Position numbers and translations under genes: made by a program
Shown: one piece after another, positions 5,129 to 14,372 of the stretch
How the letters are laid out: each line of letters opens with the position of its first letter
How positions within the stretch are numbered: the stretch's first letter is position 1
Origin: Acetivibrio cellulolyticus CD2
GTDB lineage: Bacteria; Bacillota; Clostridia; Acetivibrionales; Acetivibrionaceae
DNA length: 64,000 nucleotides
Direction of reading: 5' to 3'
NCBI RefSeq assembly: GCF_000179595.2
Contig: NZ_JH556658.1
Location: forward strand, 795,615-859,614
The notes under the pieces: generated by a model
Told to the model about the DNA's origin: nothing
What the model saw: the letters and a program-made list of their open reading frames with translations, nothing else
The model's database searches: none

Positions 5129-6277
5129 ATGATAAAAGAATATAATCAAAAAATTGGATATTGTCCCACAGAACCTGACTGGAGCATTAATTGGGAACAG
5201 TTATATGGGCAATTCAGTTGGCTTAAGTCAATGGAAGGAACTTTACAGGACCCAGTATTCCATGCCGAAGGAGATGTGCTAACGCATACAAAAAAGGTGT
5301 GCGAGTCGCTTACACATTTGGAGGAGTGGAGGCGTTTAGAAGAACCTAGTCGCTTTGTTCTCTTTGCAGCTGCACTCTTGCATGATATTGCAAAACCAAT
5401 TTGTACAAGAGTTGATAGTGATGACCATTTTTCTTCAAAGGGGCATGCTTTAAAAGGTGAGTTAATAGCTAGGGAGATAATATATAAGAATCAAGGGTTT
5501 AATTATAAAATACCTTTTGAAGTGCGTGAAATGATAGTAAAACTTGTGCGTTATCACGGCTTACCTTTGTTTTTCCTGGAGAAGGATAATCCTGTTCGGT
5601 CAGTAATAGAGGCCAGCCAATCAATTCCTATGGATTGGCTAGCTTTACTAGCAAAATCGGATGCTTTAGGAAGGATATGTCCTGATCAAAATGAGCTCTT
5701 AGAACGTATTGTACTTTTCTCTGAATTTTGCGAAGAACAAGGTTGCTACAGAGGAGCGAGAAAATTTGCAGATGCTTTTAGCCGTTTTAAATACTTTCAA
5801 AAGGAAGATGGCAACCCGGATTATGCAGCATTTGATGATACGGACTTTACGGTTATTCTTATGTCTGGTTTGCCTGCGTCAGGAAAAGATACTTTTATCG
5901 AAAAAAACTATCGCGGTTTAGAGGTAATATCTCTTGATAGAATACGTGATGAACTAGATGTATCTCCTGAAGAGGATCAGGGGTATGTAGTGCAAACAGC
6001 AAAGGAAATGGCCAGAAAGATGTTAAGGAAACACAAACCTTTTATATGGAATGCAACAAACCTAACAAAGAACACCCGAAGACAGCTAATAAGTTTATTT
6101 ACATCCTATGGAGCCAAGGTAAAGCTAATATATCTTGAGGCACCTTATCTGGAAATCTTAAGGCGAAATAGGGAACGCTCAAGAAATGTACCAGAGAAAG
6201 TTATTGAAAGAATGGTTAAAAAGTTAGAGGTACCTGATATTACTGAAGCTCACGAAGTGAAGTGGATAACCTGCTAG
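5129..6277 (+). CDS. HD-domain phosphohydrolase fused to polynucleotide 5'-kinase (RNA end-healing enzyme)
   Basis: The start is ATG 5129, placed by AGAGGTGAGGTG just upstream; an in-frame GTG at 5117 lies inside that site. The 382-residue product has an N-terminal HD domain (His50 region, LLHDIAKP with His85-Asp86, later KGHALKGE and RYHG) similar to the HD part of CCA-adding and related enzymes. A P-loop kinase follows from about 241, with Walker A GLPASGKDT (247-255), SLDRIRDEL and the NATNLTKNTRR lid region of T4 Pnkp-like kinases. The kinase would phosphorylate 5'-OH RNA ends, and the HD domain could remove 2',3'-cyclic or 3'-phosphates. Together these would prepare breaks for the two ligases upstream. 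The kinase assignment is firm; the HD substrate is inferred. Confidence 0.82.
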   Translation: MIKEYNQKIGYCPTEPDWSINWEQLYGQFSWLKSMEGTLQDPVFHAEGDVLTHTKKVCESLTHLEEWRRLEEPSRFVLFAAALLHDIAKPICTRVDSDDHFSSKGHALKGELIAREIIYKNQGFNYKIPFEVREMIVKLVRYHGLPLFFLEKDNPVRSVIEASQSIPMDWLALLAKSDALGRICPDQNELLERIVLFSEFCEEQGCYRGARKFADAFSRFKYFQKEDGNPDYAAFDDTDFTVILMSGLPASGKDTFIEKNYRGLEVISLDRIRDELDVSPEEDQGYVVQTAKEMARKMLRKHKPFIWNATNLTKNTRRQLISLFTSYGAKVKLIYLEAPYLEILRRNRERSRNVPEKVIERMVKKLEVPDITEAHEVKWITC

Positions 6278-6324
6278 ATATTTGTTTCATCAGAAGATTT
6301 TGTTCTTATTTAATTAAGGTATAA

Positions 6325-6537
6325 GCCTGTTTTAGTGTCAAATGACGCAATTACTTGACCTGAGCATTAGAAGCTGTTGCCGAAAGCTTGATAATTTGAA
6401 GCAAAAATGCCACGGATGGCATTTTTAGCGTCTCGGGACAGGATGTCCCATAGACGCGTGCAAAAATTATCAAGCTGAGGCTACAGCTTCTATGCGAAGG
6501 TCACGTAATGGAGTCGTTTGACACTAAAACAATAGGC
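6325..6537. mobile_element. MITE-like long palindromic element
   Basis: About 75 bases from 6325 are repeated inverted up to 6537. The outer arms share TTTTAGTGTCAAA, and the inner arms share GAAGCTG and AGCTTGATAATTT. The centre has two further hairpins, AAAAATGCC/GGCATTTTT (6403-6426) and GGGACA/TGTCCC (6435-6449) inside CGTCT/AGACG. There is no open frame. It could fold as one long RNA hairpin downstream of the repair operon. No target duplication is visible. Confidence 0.6.
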
Positions 6538-6693
6538 ACTCCCCTTCCTACAGGTTCCAAAATCGCAGTACCACCAAATTTCATTGCTTCTACATAAATA
6601 ATAGAAAATCAGCAGTTTGTGTGTTATTATATTGGAGAACAGAAAAGGTTACATAAATTTTGCTATCCAATCATGTTTCAAAGGAGTTTAGAA

Positions 6694-6876
6694 ATGAAAA
6701 AAAATAAAGAATCTGATTATGAAAAGCAATTAAATATAAAAATTGAAGAGCGTTTAAGTAGTATTGAAAACCCTGACTATTTATTTGCAAAACGATTTGG
6801 CAAAAAAGACTATTTGATTACGTTTATAGTTGGGGTTTTCTGTCTGGCTGCTTTGATTTATGGCGCATATCTATAG
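6694..6876 (+). CDS. Small single-span membrane protein, 60 aa
   Basis: ATG 6694 follows AAAGGAG at 6680-6686. The frame can be read further upstream, but without a ribosome binding site. The charged N-terminal 35 residues (KKNKESDYEKQ and following) are predicted cytoplasmic. Residues 38-60 form one membrane span, ITFIVGVFCLAALIYGAYL. I do not recognise the family. It ends 120 bases before an NCS1-type permease in the same direction and could be an accessory subunit or regulator of it. Small membrane proteins beside carriers are common, but the link here rests only on position. Confidence 0.6.
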   Translation: MKKNKESDYEKQLNIKIEERLSSIENPDYLFAKRFGKKDYLITFIVGVFCLAALIYGAYL

Positions 6877-6996
6877 GTTGAGACTAGTGGCCCGTAGCAG
6901 AATACTGTACGAGGCGCATACAGAGGAAGCACATTTTTAGAATATGAGAGATTAGAAAATAGTAATGTAAAAAGCACTGGAAAGTGAGGCGCTGAA

Positions 6997-8424
6997 GTGA
7001 AGAATGATATAAATCAGGAAATAGAAAAAGAGGCGGTCTTCGGGATTACACCTATACTTCAAAGTGAAAAAATTTATGGGTTTATGGATGCTTTTTTGGT
7101 ACTGTCAGGGTACTGTATTGCTACCTGGAGCTACACGCAAGGGTCTTATCTGGCGACGCTGGTAAATTTTAAACAGCTATTAATCGGGGCTTTTTTAGGG
7201 GCCATTCTTATGCTGGTTATTTACCAGCTTCCTGTTATTTTGTCTGTCAGATATGGCATTGATGTCTGGATATGGCTGAGATCTGTATTCGGACATTCCG
7301 GAGTCAAAATCATGACAGTCATTATTATTGTCATAAATTTTCCATGGTATGCAGTTTGTGCGGAACTGTTTTCGTCATCTATGACAAATCTTGCAGCACT
7401 TTTTGGCCTTAAATTACCCGATTCATTGCATGCGATTTTAGGAATTCTGTGTGTGTTGATTGGAACTTTTATTGCGTATAAAGGAATTGGTACAATCACC
7501 TGGACCACACGTATTTTGGTGCCATTACTTTTGGGAGTAGGAGTGATGGTGGTTATCATAGGATTTACTTCAGTGCCCTTTGATGTAATATGGAATTACA
7601 AGCCCGTGGATAATGGGTATTCAAATAAGATTATTCCTTATATCATTTCCATAGAAGCAAATTTCGCATTTGTTATTACTCTGGTTGGTGGTATGTCGGG
7701 AGTGCCTAGGTTAACCAAAAATGAGAATTCGGGATTTTGGGCAGGAGTGCTTGGACAGGGACTGTCAGGTTCTTTTTTTGTAGTTGTTGGCGCAGTTATG
7801 TCAATTGCCATGCAACATGTAACAGGTAAGATGATAGATGATGCTACAATTATGCTGGCTACGTTATCGGTTCCGGCACTTGCACTTGCTTCATTATTGC
7901 TGGTTGCATTTGCAAATATCGGTACACAGGCAGTTGGTTCCTATCTGTATGCAGTTATGTTGAAATCCTCCTTTAAAAAAGCGGATTATCGTGTGCTTAT
8001 CATGATTTTGGCTTTGTATGTGAGCATCCTTTGTGTCTGGGGTAAGATTATTGAATTCTTTGGCTCTTTTCTTACCCTCAGTGCATGTATTTATGCACCA
8101 CTTGCTGCACTTTTGTTTGTAGATTTCTTTTTTGTTCGTAAACAAAAGCTGGCACTCAGGTCGGCTTTTGGCATGCCGGGATATCACGCATATGATTATA
8201 CAAAGGGAATTAATTGGATTGGTTTTTTCTGTGTAGGTGCAGGTATTGCCATGTCACTTCTTATTTATAATCCGATTACTGGAGAAGTGCACAATATGTT
8301 TCTATTTCATTTAACACCTACAGGTTTTTCTTTCATGGGAACGGGGATATTGTATTATATTTTTAGCAGGATACCGTCTACACGCAAATATCTGCTTCGC
8401 GATAGAGAAGAACTTACTGTTTAG
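6997..8424 (+). CDS. NCS1-family purine/cytosine permease-like transporter
   Basis: The start is GTG 6997 with GTGAGG at 6984-6989. The 475-residue protein has about twelve hydrophobic spans. Its order resembles cytosine permease CodB and related NCS1 carriers: an N-terminal GFMDAFLVLSGYCIATWSYTQGS, a long span pair to about residue 190, the EANFAFVITLVGGMSGVPRL segment, and a C-terminal pair ending near 460. NCS1 carriers import nucleobases, hydantoins or related vitamins with H+ or Na+. No nucleobase enzyme lies next to it, so the substrate is open. It probably forms a unit with the small membrane protein before it and the acyltransferase after it (27-base gap). Confidence 0.82.
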   Translation: MKNDINQEIEKEAVFGITPILQSEKIYGFMDAFLVLSGYCIATWSYTQGSYLATLVNFKQLLIGAFLGAILMLVIYQLPVILSVRYGIDVWIWLRSVFGHSGVKIMTVIIIVINFPWYAVCAELFSSSMTNLAALFGLKLPDSLHAILGILCVLIGTFIAYKGIGTITWTTRILVPLLLGVGVMVVIIGFTSVPFDVIWNYKPVDNGYSNKIIPYIISIEANFAFVITLVGGMSGVPRLTKNENSGFWAGVLGQGLSGSFFVVVGAVMSIAMQHVTGKMIDDATIMLATLSVPALALASLLLVAFANIGTQAVGSYLYAVMLKSSFKKADYRVLIMILALYVSILCVWGKIIEFFGSFLTLSACIYAPLAALLFVDFFFVRKQKLALRSAFGMPGYHAYDYTKGINWIGFFCVGAGIAMSLLIYNPITGEVHNMFLFHLTPTGFSFMGTGILYYIFSRIPSTRKYLLRDREELTV

Positions 8425-8451
8425 TGGTAGAGTTAAAGAAGTGAGGTCAAT

Positions 8452-9777
8452 ATGAAAAAGAATAAAAAGATAGTAACAAAACCTTTTGATCGCAATATGA
8501 AACCTCCAAAGCAAAACATTTTCTTTATGCCGCTTATATGGCTTTATTGCTGGTGGGTTACCAGAAAAGGAAAACTGAGAATAAACAAGGTTCGGATGAG
8601 TGGATTAAAGCCACCATATTTGGTGCTTGGAAGTCATCATGCTTTTATGGATTTTTGCGTGACACCATTAGCATTATTTCCACATAGGGCAAATTATGTG
8701 TCGGAGTTGGAAGGTTTTGAGGCCTATGGCGAATGGCTATATAGACAGATTGGGTGTCTTGGAACCAGAAAATTTGTAAATGATTTGGCTTTAATTAAAA
8801 ATATTAAAAGAGTAATTGACTGGAAAGGAATTTTAGTATTATATCCTGAAGCACGGTATGCCAATGTTGGTACAAACTCTAAGTTGCCCGAATCTGTTGG
8901 CAAATTGGCGAAGATGTTAAAGGTTCCTATTGTAGTTATTAATATGAGGGGAAACTATCTTAGGTCTCCAATATGGAATTTAACTACAAGAAAGGAAGCA
9001 ATATTGGATGCCACTATTACGCAGGTATTTACCAAGGAAGAGGCAGCTAAAGCAACGGTAGCAGAAATAAATGCAAAGTTACAGGAATTTTTAATATATG
9101 ATGAATATGCATGGCAATATGAAACAAAACAAGCTATTACCTACGAAAAACGTGCAGAAGGAATTGAACTGGCATTATATCAATGTCCTGTTTGTAAGTG
9201 CGAATTTCAGATGGCCTCAGAGGGCGCAGACATATTCTGCAAACATTGTGGTGAACGATGGCATATGACAGAGTATGGAAGTATGGAGCATTTGAGTCAA
9301 AAAAATCGTTTGCTCAGGGAGTCTTATAATGGAATCTCAGATAGTACTGTAGATTTCACTCATATACCAAATTGGTACGAATGGGAACGAAGTCAGGTCA
9401 TAAAAGAGATTGAAAAAGGCGCATATTTTCTGAACATAAAGGTGCATATTGAGGTATTGCCTAATGCGGTAAATTTTATTGACCTTGGAGAAGGTACATT
9501 GAGGCATGATATGAAAGGATTTTATCTAACATTTAAAGAATATGATGAGGATGAAGAAAAAACGCTTCACTTTTCATCCATTTCGATGACTTCGATTCAT
9601 ACAGAATATAATTACCGAGGGAAGGGGCAATGTGTAACATTGTCTACGGTTGATAATACTTATTTCTTGTTTCCAAGATGTGAAGGCTTTAATGCTACAA
9701 AAATTCAATTTGCAACAGAGTATTTATATGAATTGGCTAAATTGGGAGGAAAAAAAATAAGCAGTATTAACAGTTAA
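8452..9777 (+). CDS. PlsC-like acyltransferase with a C4 zinc ribbon
   Basis: ATG 8452 follows AGTGAGGT. The 441-residue protein begins with a membrane-proximal segment (about 23-37) and a lysophospholipid acyltransferase domain. The HX4D motif is HHAFMD (His62-Asp67). The usual FPEGTR box is replaced by YPEARYA, and VPIVVINMRGNY fits block IV. Residues around 248-270 form a zinc ribbon, CPVC...CKHCGERW. This is followed by about 150 residues of unrecognised sequence rich in aromatic residues. PlsC enzymes acylate lysophosphatidic acid at the inner membrane face. The altered box and the added ribbon suggest a different acceptor, so I call it PlsC-like. A strong terminator lies 39 bases after the stop. 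Confidence 0.75.
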   Translation: MKKNKKIVTKPFDRNMKPPKQNIFFMPLIWLYCWWVTRKGKLRINKVRMSGLKPPYLVLGSHHAFMDFCVTPLALFPHRANYVSELEGFEAYGEWLYRQIGCLGTRKFVNDLALIKNIKRVIDWKGILVLYPEARYANVGTNSKLPESVGKLAKMLKVPIVVINMRGNYLRSPIWNLTTRKEAILDATITQVFTKEEAAKATVAEINAKLQEFLIYDEYAWQYETKQAITYEKRAEGIELALYQCPVCKCEFQMASEGADIFCKHCGERWHMTEYGSMEHLSQKNRLLRESYNGISDSTVDFTHIPNWYEWERSQVIKEIEKGAYFLNIKVHIEVLPNAVNFIDLGEGTLRHDMKGFYLTFKEYDEDEEKTLHFSSISMTSIHTEYNYRGKGQCVTLSTVDNTYFLFPRCEGFNATKIQFATEYLYELAKLGGKKISSINS

Positions 9778-10117
9778 ATTACTCATTTTGGAGTACTGAG
9801 CCTCTTTGGAACAAACAAGGCCTGAAGTGAAAATATAGGCGAAACTATATTTTTATTTCAGGCCTTGCTCTTATGCTCAGCGCAAATATATAAACTTTAC
9901 TATAAATGCTATTAAACCACACTCATACCCAACAGAATCATTCTCGACAATGCAAAATCTATTTTTTTGAAATAACCATTGACCAGTTAACAATATAAAT
10001 AAAGTTTTTTTGAGTAATATTTATGCACTCCTTGGAATTAAAAGAGTTTTGAATAAAATAATATCTCCAAGCATCTTTTATATTGTTTTTTAACATCAAC
10101 ATATTTTAAACCCTCTA
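9778..10117. other. Convergent intergenic region
   Basis: This 340-bp AT-rich gap separates convergent genes. It contains the long terminator hairpin at 9816-9867. I see no open frame or other structure in the remainder. Confidence 0.6.
9816..9867. terminator. Long bidirectional terminator hairpin
   Basis: CAAGGCCTGAA at 9816-9826 pairs with TTCAGGCCTTG at 9857-9867. The stem continues imperfectly through AAAATATAG and CTATATTTTT around a GCGAAA-type loop. It lies between convergent genes. Confidence 0.7.
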
Positions 10118-11812
10118 TTATTTTGCTTTATAAATTGCCATAATTGTTACATCGTCAACCTTAACTTCACCCATCTTTTTATACATATCGTCTGTATTAT
10201 TTTTCAATGAGTATGAATTCAGAACTGTATAAAGTGGGTTAGATATAAATAGATCACAACCGCTTACATTGTTTGAAAAGTTTCTATCAACTACATAATG
10301 AAACTTTGTATGCTCATCAAGCGAAATATCATATGCCTCTACAAGGCCATACCATGATGGCCACGAATCACCGGTAATTGTGACTTTCTCATCGTTATCA
10401 AGCGTCTTGGCATAATCTGTTAGGCATTTGGTAATTGATACATTCCAATAATCAAATTCAAAGTTTTGAGCCTTATTATTTGCCATAAAATTATAATAGC
10501 AAAACTGAGTGCCGGGATTTGTAATAATCCATATTGTACTGATAACCAACTGAATACTGATTAAAGCAGCAGTAACAACGCCTGCGATTTTACGTCCATC
10601 AGTTAGTATCTTCAGAGCACCCATAGCAACGATAATTAGGGGAGCATAACAGAAATAGAAATGTCTCCAACTATTGTATAAAGTTGAATGCTTTATAATT
10701 GCAATCAAAGCAGGAACAAGCACAAATATAAGCAACATTACATAATACTTGCTACTTTTGTCAAAGAATTTCCTGAAGCCGTTTCTGATGCTGTCAAATA
10801 TGATTACCGGTATTCCAGCAGCACAGGCTGCCACTACAAGTACTGGTGTTGTAATTGCAAACATAACAGGCAGATAATGCCAAGGAAGAGGGTTTACAGA
10901 ATTTTGCCATATCTTGCCCATATAAAGAACAGTGCCATCCCATCTTGAAAAATTCATTGAATAAAGCAGTGTGTATTTTAGTTGTTCAAAGAATCCATAC
11001 CAGCATGCAGGAGTTATTAGCCAATATACTCCGAAGAAGAAAACTACACAAAAAACTCCGGATAGAATAGGTATCTTCACTTTTTCGTTTGTTTTCTTGT
11101 GTGTATAAATGAGATTGATAATATACAGTACTCCTATAAGAAAGATAAGCCAGAATCCGATAAACCTCATATTTGCAGCAAACGCTGCAGCTGTTCCGGT
11201 AATGATACCGTAAAATATATTGCGCTTCTCGGTAAACAGAACTGCAAAATTAAACGTTATAACAACTAGTGCGAGAAATACAGTGTCCTTTGAATTATAT
11301 GTACTTTCAGCAAAAAACCTTGGTGCGAGATACGTAAGAAGAGTTGCAGCTACACCGTATGCCTTGCTTCCGGTAAGCCTTTTGACTACACTATAAAGAC
11401 ATATAAGTCCAAACCAGAAAATCCCGAATGTAAAGAAACGCTGATACATAATACTCTTAAAAAATGAACCGGTCAAAAAATCAAGTACCATCGATGGGTA
11501 ATAAACTGCCTGTCCATGATCCCTATCAGCACTTTGATGAACAAAACCGATTTCATAATTATAACTGTCAATCGTGTTTGAAATTTTGTCAATTCCAAGG
11601 AATTTTGCATATTCCTTTGCATTTGTATACATACCCATACGTTCAAGCCGTTCATCCCATGATATACCATACTTCTGTGTTGATATCATTCCGCATATGA
11701 GTATCGCCGCAAACATAAAAATAATAATTGGTGTGCTGTACCTTGTGAAAAATGCCCTTATTTTTTGAGTATACAAGGTTGTGCTTAATGTTTTTTTCAC
11801 TTCATTTTCCAT
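10118..11812 (-). CDS. PMT/GT39-like integral membrane glycosyltransferase
   Basis: The preferred start is ATG at 11812 (MENEVKKT), because GGGGATG lies seven bases before it; an in-frame start at 11848 has no such site. The 564-residue product has roughly ten to twelve membrane spans. The first extracytoplasmic loop carries an Asp-Glu pair (SWDERLERMG) followed by an HGQAVYYPS segment, the layout of polyprenyl-phosphate-dependent C-type glycosyltransferases (GT39, ArnT and the RgtA-D group). A C-terminal soluble part of about 120 residues follows. Such enzymes transfer a sugar from a lipid carrier to protein, lipid or wall polymer outside the membrane. The acceptor is unknown, and the neighbouring sensor kinase gives no clue. 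Confidence 0.7.
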   Translation of the reverse strand: MENEVKKTLSTTLYTQKIRAFFTRYSTPIIIFMFAAILICGMISTQKYGISWDERLERMGMYTNAKEYAKFLGIDKISNTIDSYNYEIGFVHQSADRDHGQAVYYPSMVLDFLTGSFFKSIMYQRFFTFGIFWFGLICLYSVVKRLTGSKAYGVAATLLTYLAPRFFAESTYNSKDTVFLALVVITFNFAVLFTEKRNIFYGIITGTAAAFAANMRFIGFWLIFLIGVLYIINLIYTHKKTNEKVKIPILSGVFCVVFFFGVYWLITPACWYGFFEQLKYTLLYSMNFSRWDGTVLYMGKIWQNSVNPLPWHYLPVMFAITTPVLVVAACAAGIPVIIFDSIRNGFRKFFDKSSKYYVMLLIFVLVPALIAIIKHSTLYNSWRHFYFCYAPLIIVAMGALKILTDGRKIAGVVTAALISIQLVISTIWIITNPGTQFCYYNFMANNKAQNFEFDYWNVSITKCLTDYAKTLDNDEKVTITGDSWPSWYGLVEAYDISLDEHTKFHYVVDRNFSNNVSGCDLFISNPLYTVLNSYSLKNNTDDMYKKMGEVKVDDVTIMAIYKAK

Positions 11813-12027
11813 ATAAACATCCCCTATTAACAACAATATTTTAAACATTCCTAATCCGAGAATGCTTAATTTACTTTTAAAATATTTCGAATAGAGTACA
11901 AAGATAAATATATATGAAGTAGAGATAGTTACATTATTATTATAATATAGAGAAATACTTAAAAAGTTACAAAACGGTTAAATATTCTAAATGGCTTCTA
12001 AGTAATAATCTTTGGTTGTATATAGCT

Positions 12028-14157
12028 TCACAAGATAGGTATTGCAATGTAAAATTCCGTACCTTGATCCTGTTTAGATTCAAACCATATATCTCCTCCA
12101 AATTTCCCTTTAATTGTAGAGTAAGATAGTAAAAGACTTAACCCTGTTCCATCCTTGCCCTTAGTTGTAACCATGTTTTTAAATATACGTGGTTTAATTT
12201 CTTCCGATATGCCTTTTCCATAATCTTTAACAATAATTATTATCATATTATCTTTTTTTCTTATATATAAATCCACTTTACAGCTATGTATTTCTGAACC
12301 TTCGTATGACTGAATTGCATTTTTTATTAAATTGTTTAGTACTTGCATTATATTGGATATATCACCAGACACTAAGATTTCTTTATCTGTATCAACATGT
12401 AAATCTACATTTTTCATAATCGAAATATCACTTCTTATCAAGAACATAATCCGGTTTACAAATTCCTCTATTGTAAATTCTTTTGTGGATTGGGAGTTTA
12501 ATTGGACCGCTTGAGACTTAACATTTGAAATAACATTAGACATATAAGCATTGTAATCTTTAAGCTTTTTTACCCAATCCGTCATCTCGGAGCCAATTTC
12601 ATAGAAGTCCTCTTTGGTTACTGATGTATCTCCGACAGATTCCATGTTTTCATCTATCAAATCCTGCAAAGCAGTGCATACACCCCCAATTGACATAATA
12701 GGCGTCATAAGGTTATGGGATATGCCACCTATAAGCTGACCTAACGATGCCAGCCTTTCCTTTTCCATCAAACTCTCTGCCATATTTTCTCTTTCCACCA
12801 ACATAAGTGCACCCTTAAGTGTATTGCTAATCTGCCCCCGCAGCAATTCAAAAGTAACCATGTCCCCATCGGTTATATCAAAACTTACGAAACCAAAATG
12901 CTCATTTCCAAAGAATAAGGGCATGGCAAGATATGAAAATCTTCTGTCTTCAGGTATAAAACACTCCGGAACAATACGTGTAGTTTTTATTATTCTATAA
13001 TTATCCGAAAGTTCCTTACGAGCACCGTCATAATACGCATAGATCATTTCGGATTGTAATGGCACATTAAAAGATTCATCAAAAGCCATTTCCACATCAT
13101 AGAAAATAGGGCCTTCAAGATATTTGTAAACAAAGCAGCTATATACAAAACACTTTTCTAGGGCAGATGTAAGTTTATCTAAAAGTTCGTCAATCATATA
13201 AGTCTGCAAGTTTTCATGTACTCTAAATTCTGCTACCAACTTTACTGTATTGTTATCGATTGATTCCTCTTCGTTTGTACTATAACTGCAGCCACAAGAA
13301 GCTCTTTTTACCATAACAGCCGGAAGTACAATTTTTTTCCCTTTATCTTCATCCGCTATCCCATTAACTAATAATTCAATTGCTGTATAACACATTTCTT
13401 TTATTGGCTGCCTTACAGTTGTCAGAGGTGGGGTTGCCTTTTTTGCAGTCATTGTATCATCAAATCCACAAATAATGCATTTTTTGTTGAAGTCAATTTT
13501 ACTTTCGCTTTCAAAATGTTTTAAACATCGTAAAGCTCCTAAAGCCATATCATCGTTCGAAAAAACTATAGCATCATACTGTGTATTTGAAAGAATAACT
13601 TCTTCCATTATTTTGTAACCTGTACGCGGTGAAAAGTCACCGGAGAATACAAGACTTTCATCAAAATCAATATTATTTTCAGTCAAAACTTCCTTATAAG
13701 CTTCAAACCTCTCAATTGCATCATAGTTATTTTCAGTTCCTTTTACAAATATAATTCTTTTATAGCAATGGTCATTAATCAAATGTGTGACAAGATCTTT
13801 CATACCTTGCTTATTGTCAAAAAACAAATTTACTGCACCCGGTATTTCAATACCGAAGGATACTATAGGGATATCACTATATTTTTTACAGAAACGCAAA
13901 AATTCATCATATGTTATGAAGTTTGCTATTGAAGTGCTTGCAATTATTAATCCATCTATTATTTCTTTATCTATAAAGTTATAAACTATATGGTGTTGTT
14001 TATCAGCATAGGAATCATACTTCAAAGAACGTCCGACAAAAACCAGAAGATTGCAGTCCATTTCCTCTGCTGCTTGTTTTAACATAAGCCACAAATAAGT
14101 TTGGTAACTTCCGTCTATATCATTAATAAGAAGGCCTAATGTCTTACGTTTTTTCAT
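12028..14157 (-). CDS. Histidine kinase with an N-terminal LacI-type sugar-binding sensor domain
   Basis: The 709-residue protein starts directly with a LacI/GalR-type periplasmic-binding fold (about residues 1-285; TLGLLINDIDGSYQTYL, DAIVFSNDDMALGALR, PPLTTVRQP) but lacks the HTH of the repressors. There are no membrane spans, so it is cytoplasmic. A GAF-like middle region (about 300-460) leads into a helical H box, LASLGQLIGGISHNLMTP (phospho-acceptor His near 480), and an HATPase_c domain with NNLIKNAIQ, KDYGKGIS and KGKDGTGLSL. It probably senses an intracellular sugar or phosphosugar and phosphorylates a response regulator encoded elsewhere. A cysteine pair (RASCGC) closes the sensor domain. 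ATG 14157 follows GAGGTGAC. Confidence 0.85.
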   Translation of the reverse strand: MKKRKTLGLLINDIDGSYQTYLWLMLKQAAEEMDCNLLVFVGRSLKYDSYADKQHHIVYNFIDKEIIDGLIIASTSIANFITYDEFLRFCKKYSDIPIVSFGIEIPGAVNLFFDNKQGMKDLVTHLINDHCYKRIIFVKGTENNYDAIERFEAYKEVLTENNIDFDESLVFSGDFSPRTGYKIMEEVILSNTQYDAIVFSNDDMALGALRCLKHFESESKIDFNKKCIICGFDDTMTAKKATPPLTTVRQPIKEMCYTAIELLVNGIADEDKGKKIVLPAVMVKRASCGCSYSTNEEESIDNNTVKLVAEFRVHENLQTYMIDELLDKLTSALEKCFVYSCFVYKYLEGPIFYDVEMAFDESFNVPLQSEMIYAYYDGARKELSDNYRIIKTTRIVPECFIPEDRRFSYLAMPLFFGNEHFGFVSFDITDGDMVTFELLRGQISNTLKGALMLVERENMAESLMEKERLASLGQLIGGISHNLMTPIMSIGGVCTALQDLIDENMESVGDTSVTKEDFYEIGSEMTDWVKKLKDYNAYMSNVISNVKSQAVQLNSQSTKEFTIEEFVNRIMFLIRSDISIMKNVDLHVDTDKEILVSGDISNIMQVLNNLIKNAIQSYEGSEIHSCKVDLYIRKKDNMIIIIVKDYGKGISEEIKPRIFKNMVTTKGKDGTGLSLLLSYSTIKGKFGGDIWFESKQDQGTEFYIAIPIL

Positions 14158-14372
14158 TATGTCACCTCAAAACAATAGTTTTTAAATTAAATAAGAGAAA
14201 TTATAGAATATGAACCGTTAAAGTAAACATACTTAGATTAATCACTATTTGTTCAAAAATAGTTTGTATTTTTACATTATTAATTATATCACATCATTAT
14301 AGATGCCGCAATCTAAGTCTATTTATTATGTTTTACATAGATGCTGACAAATTTAGAATAAGGTGATTAGTT

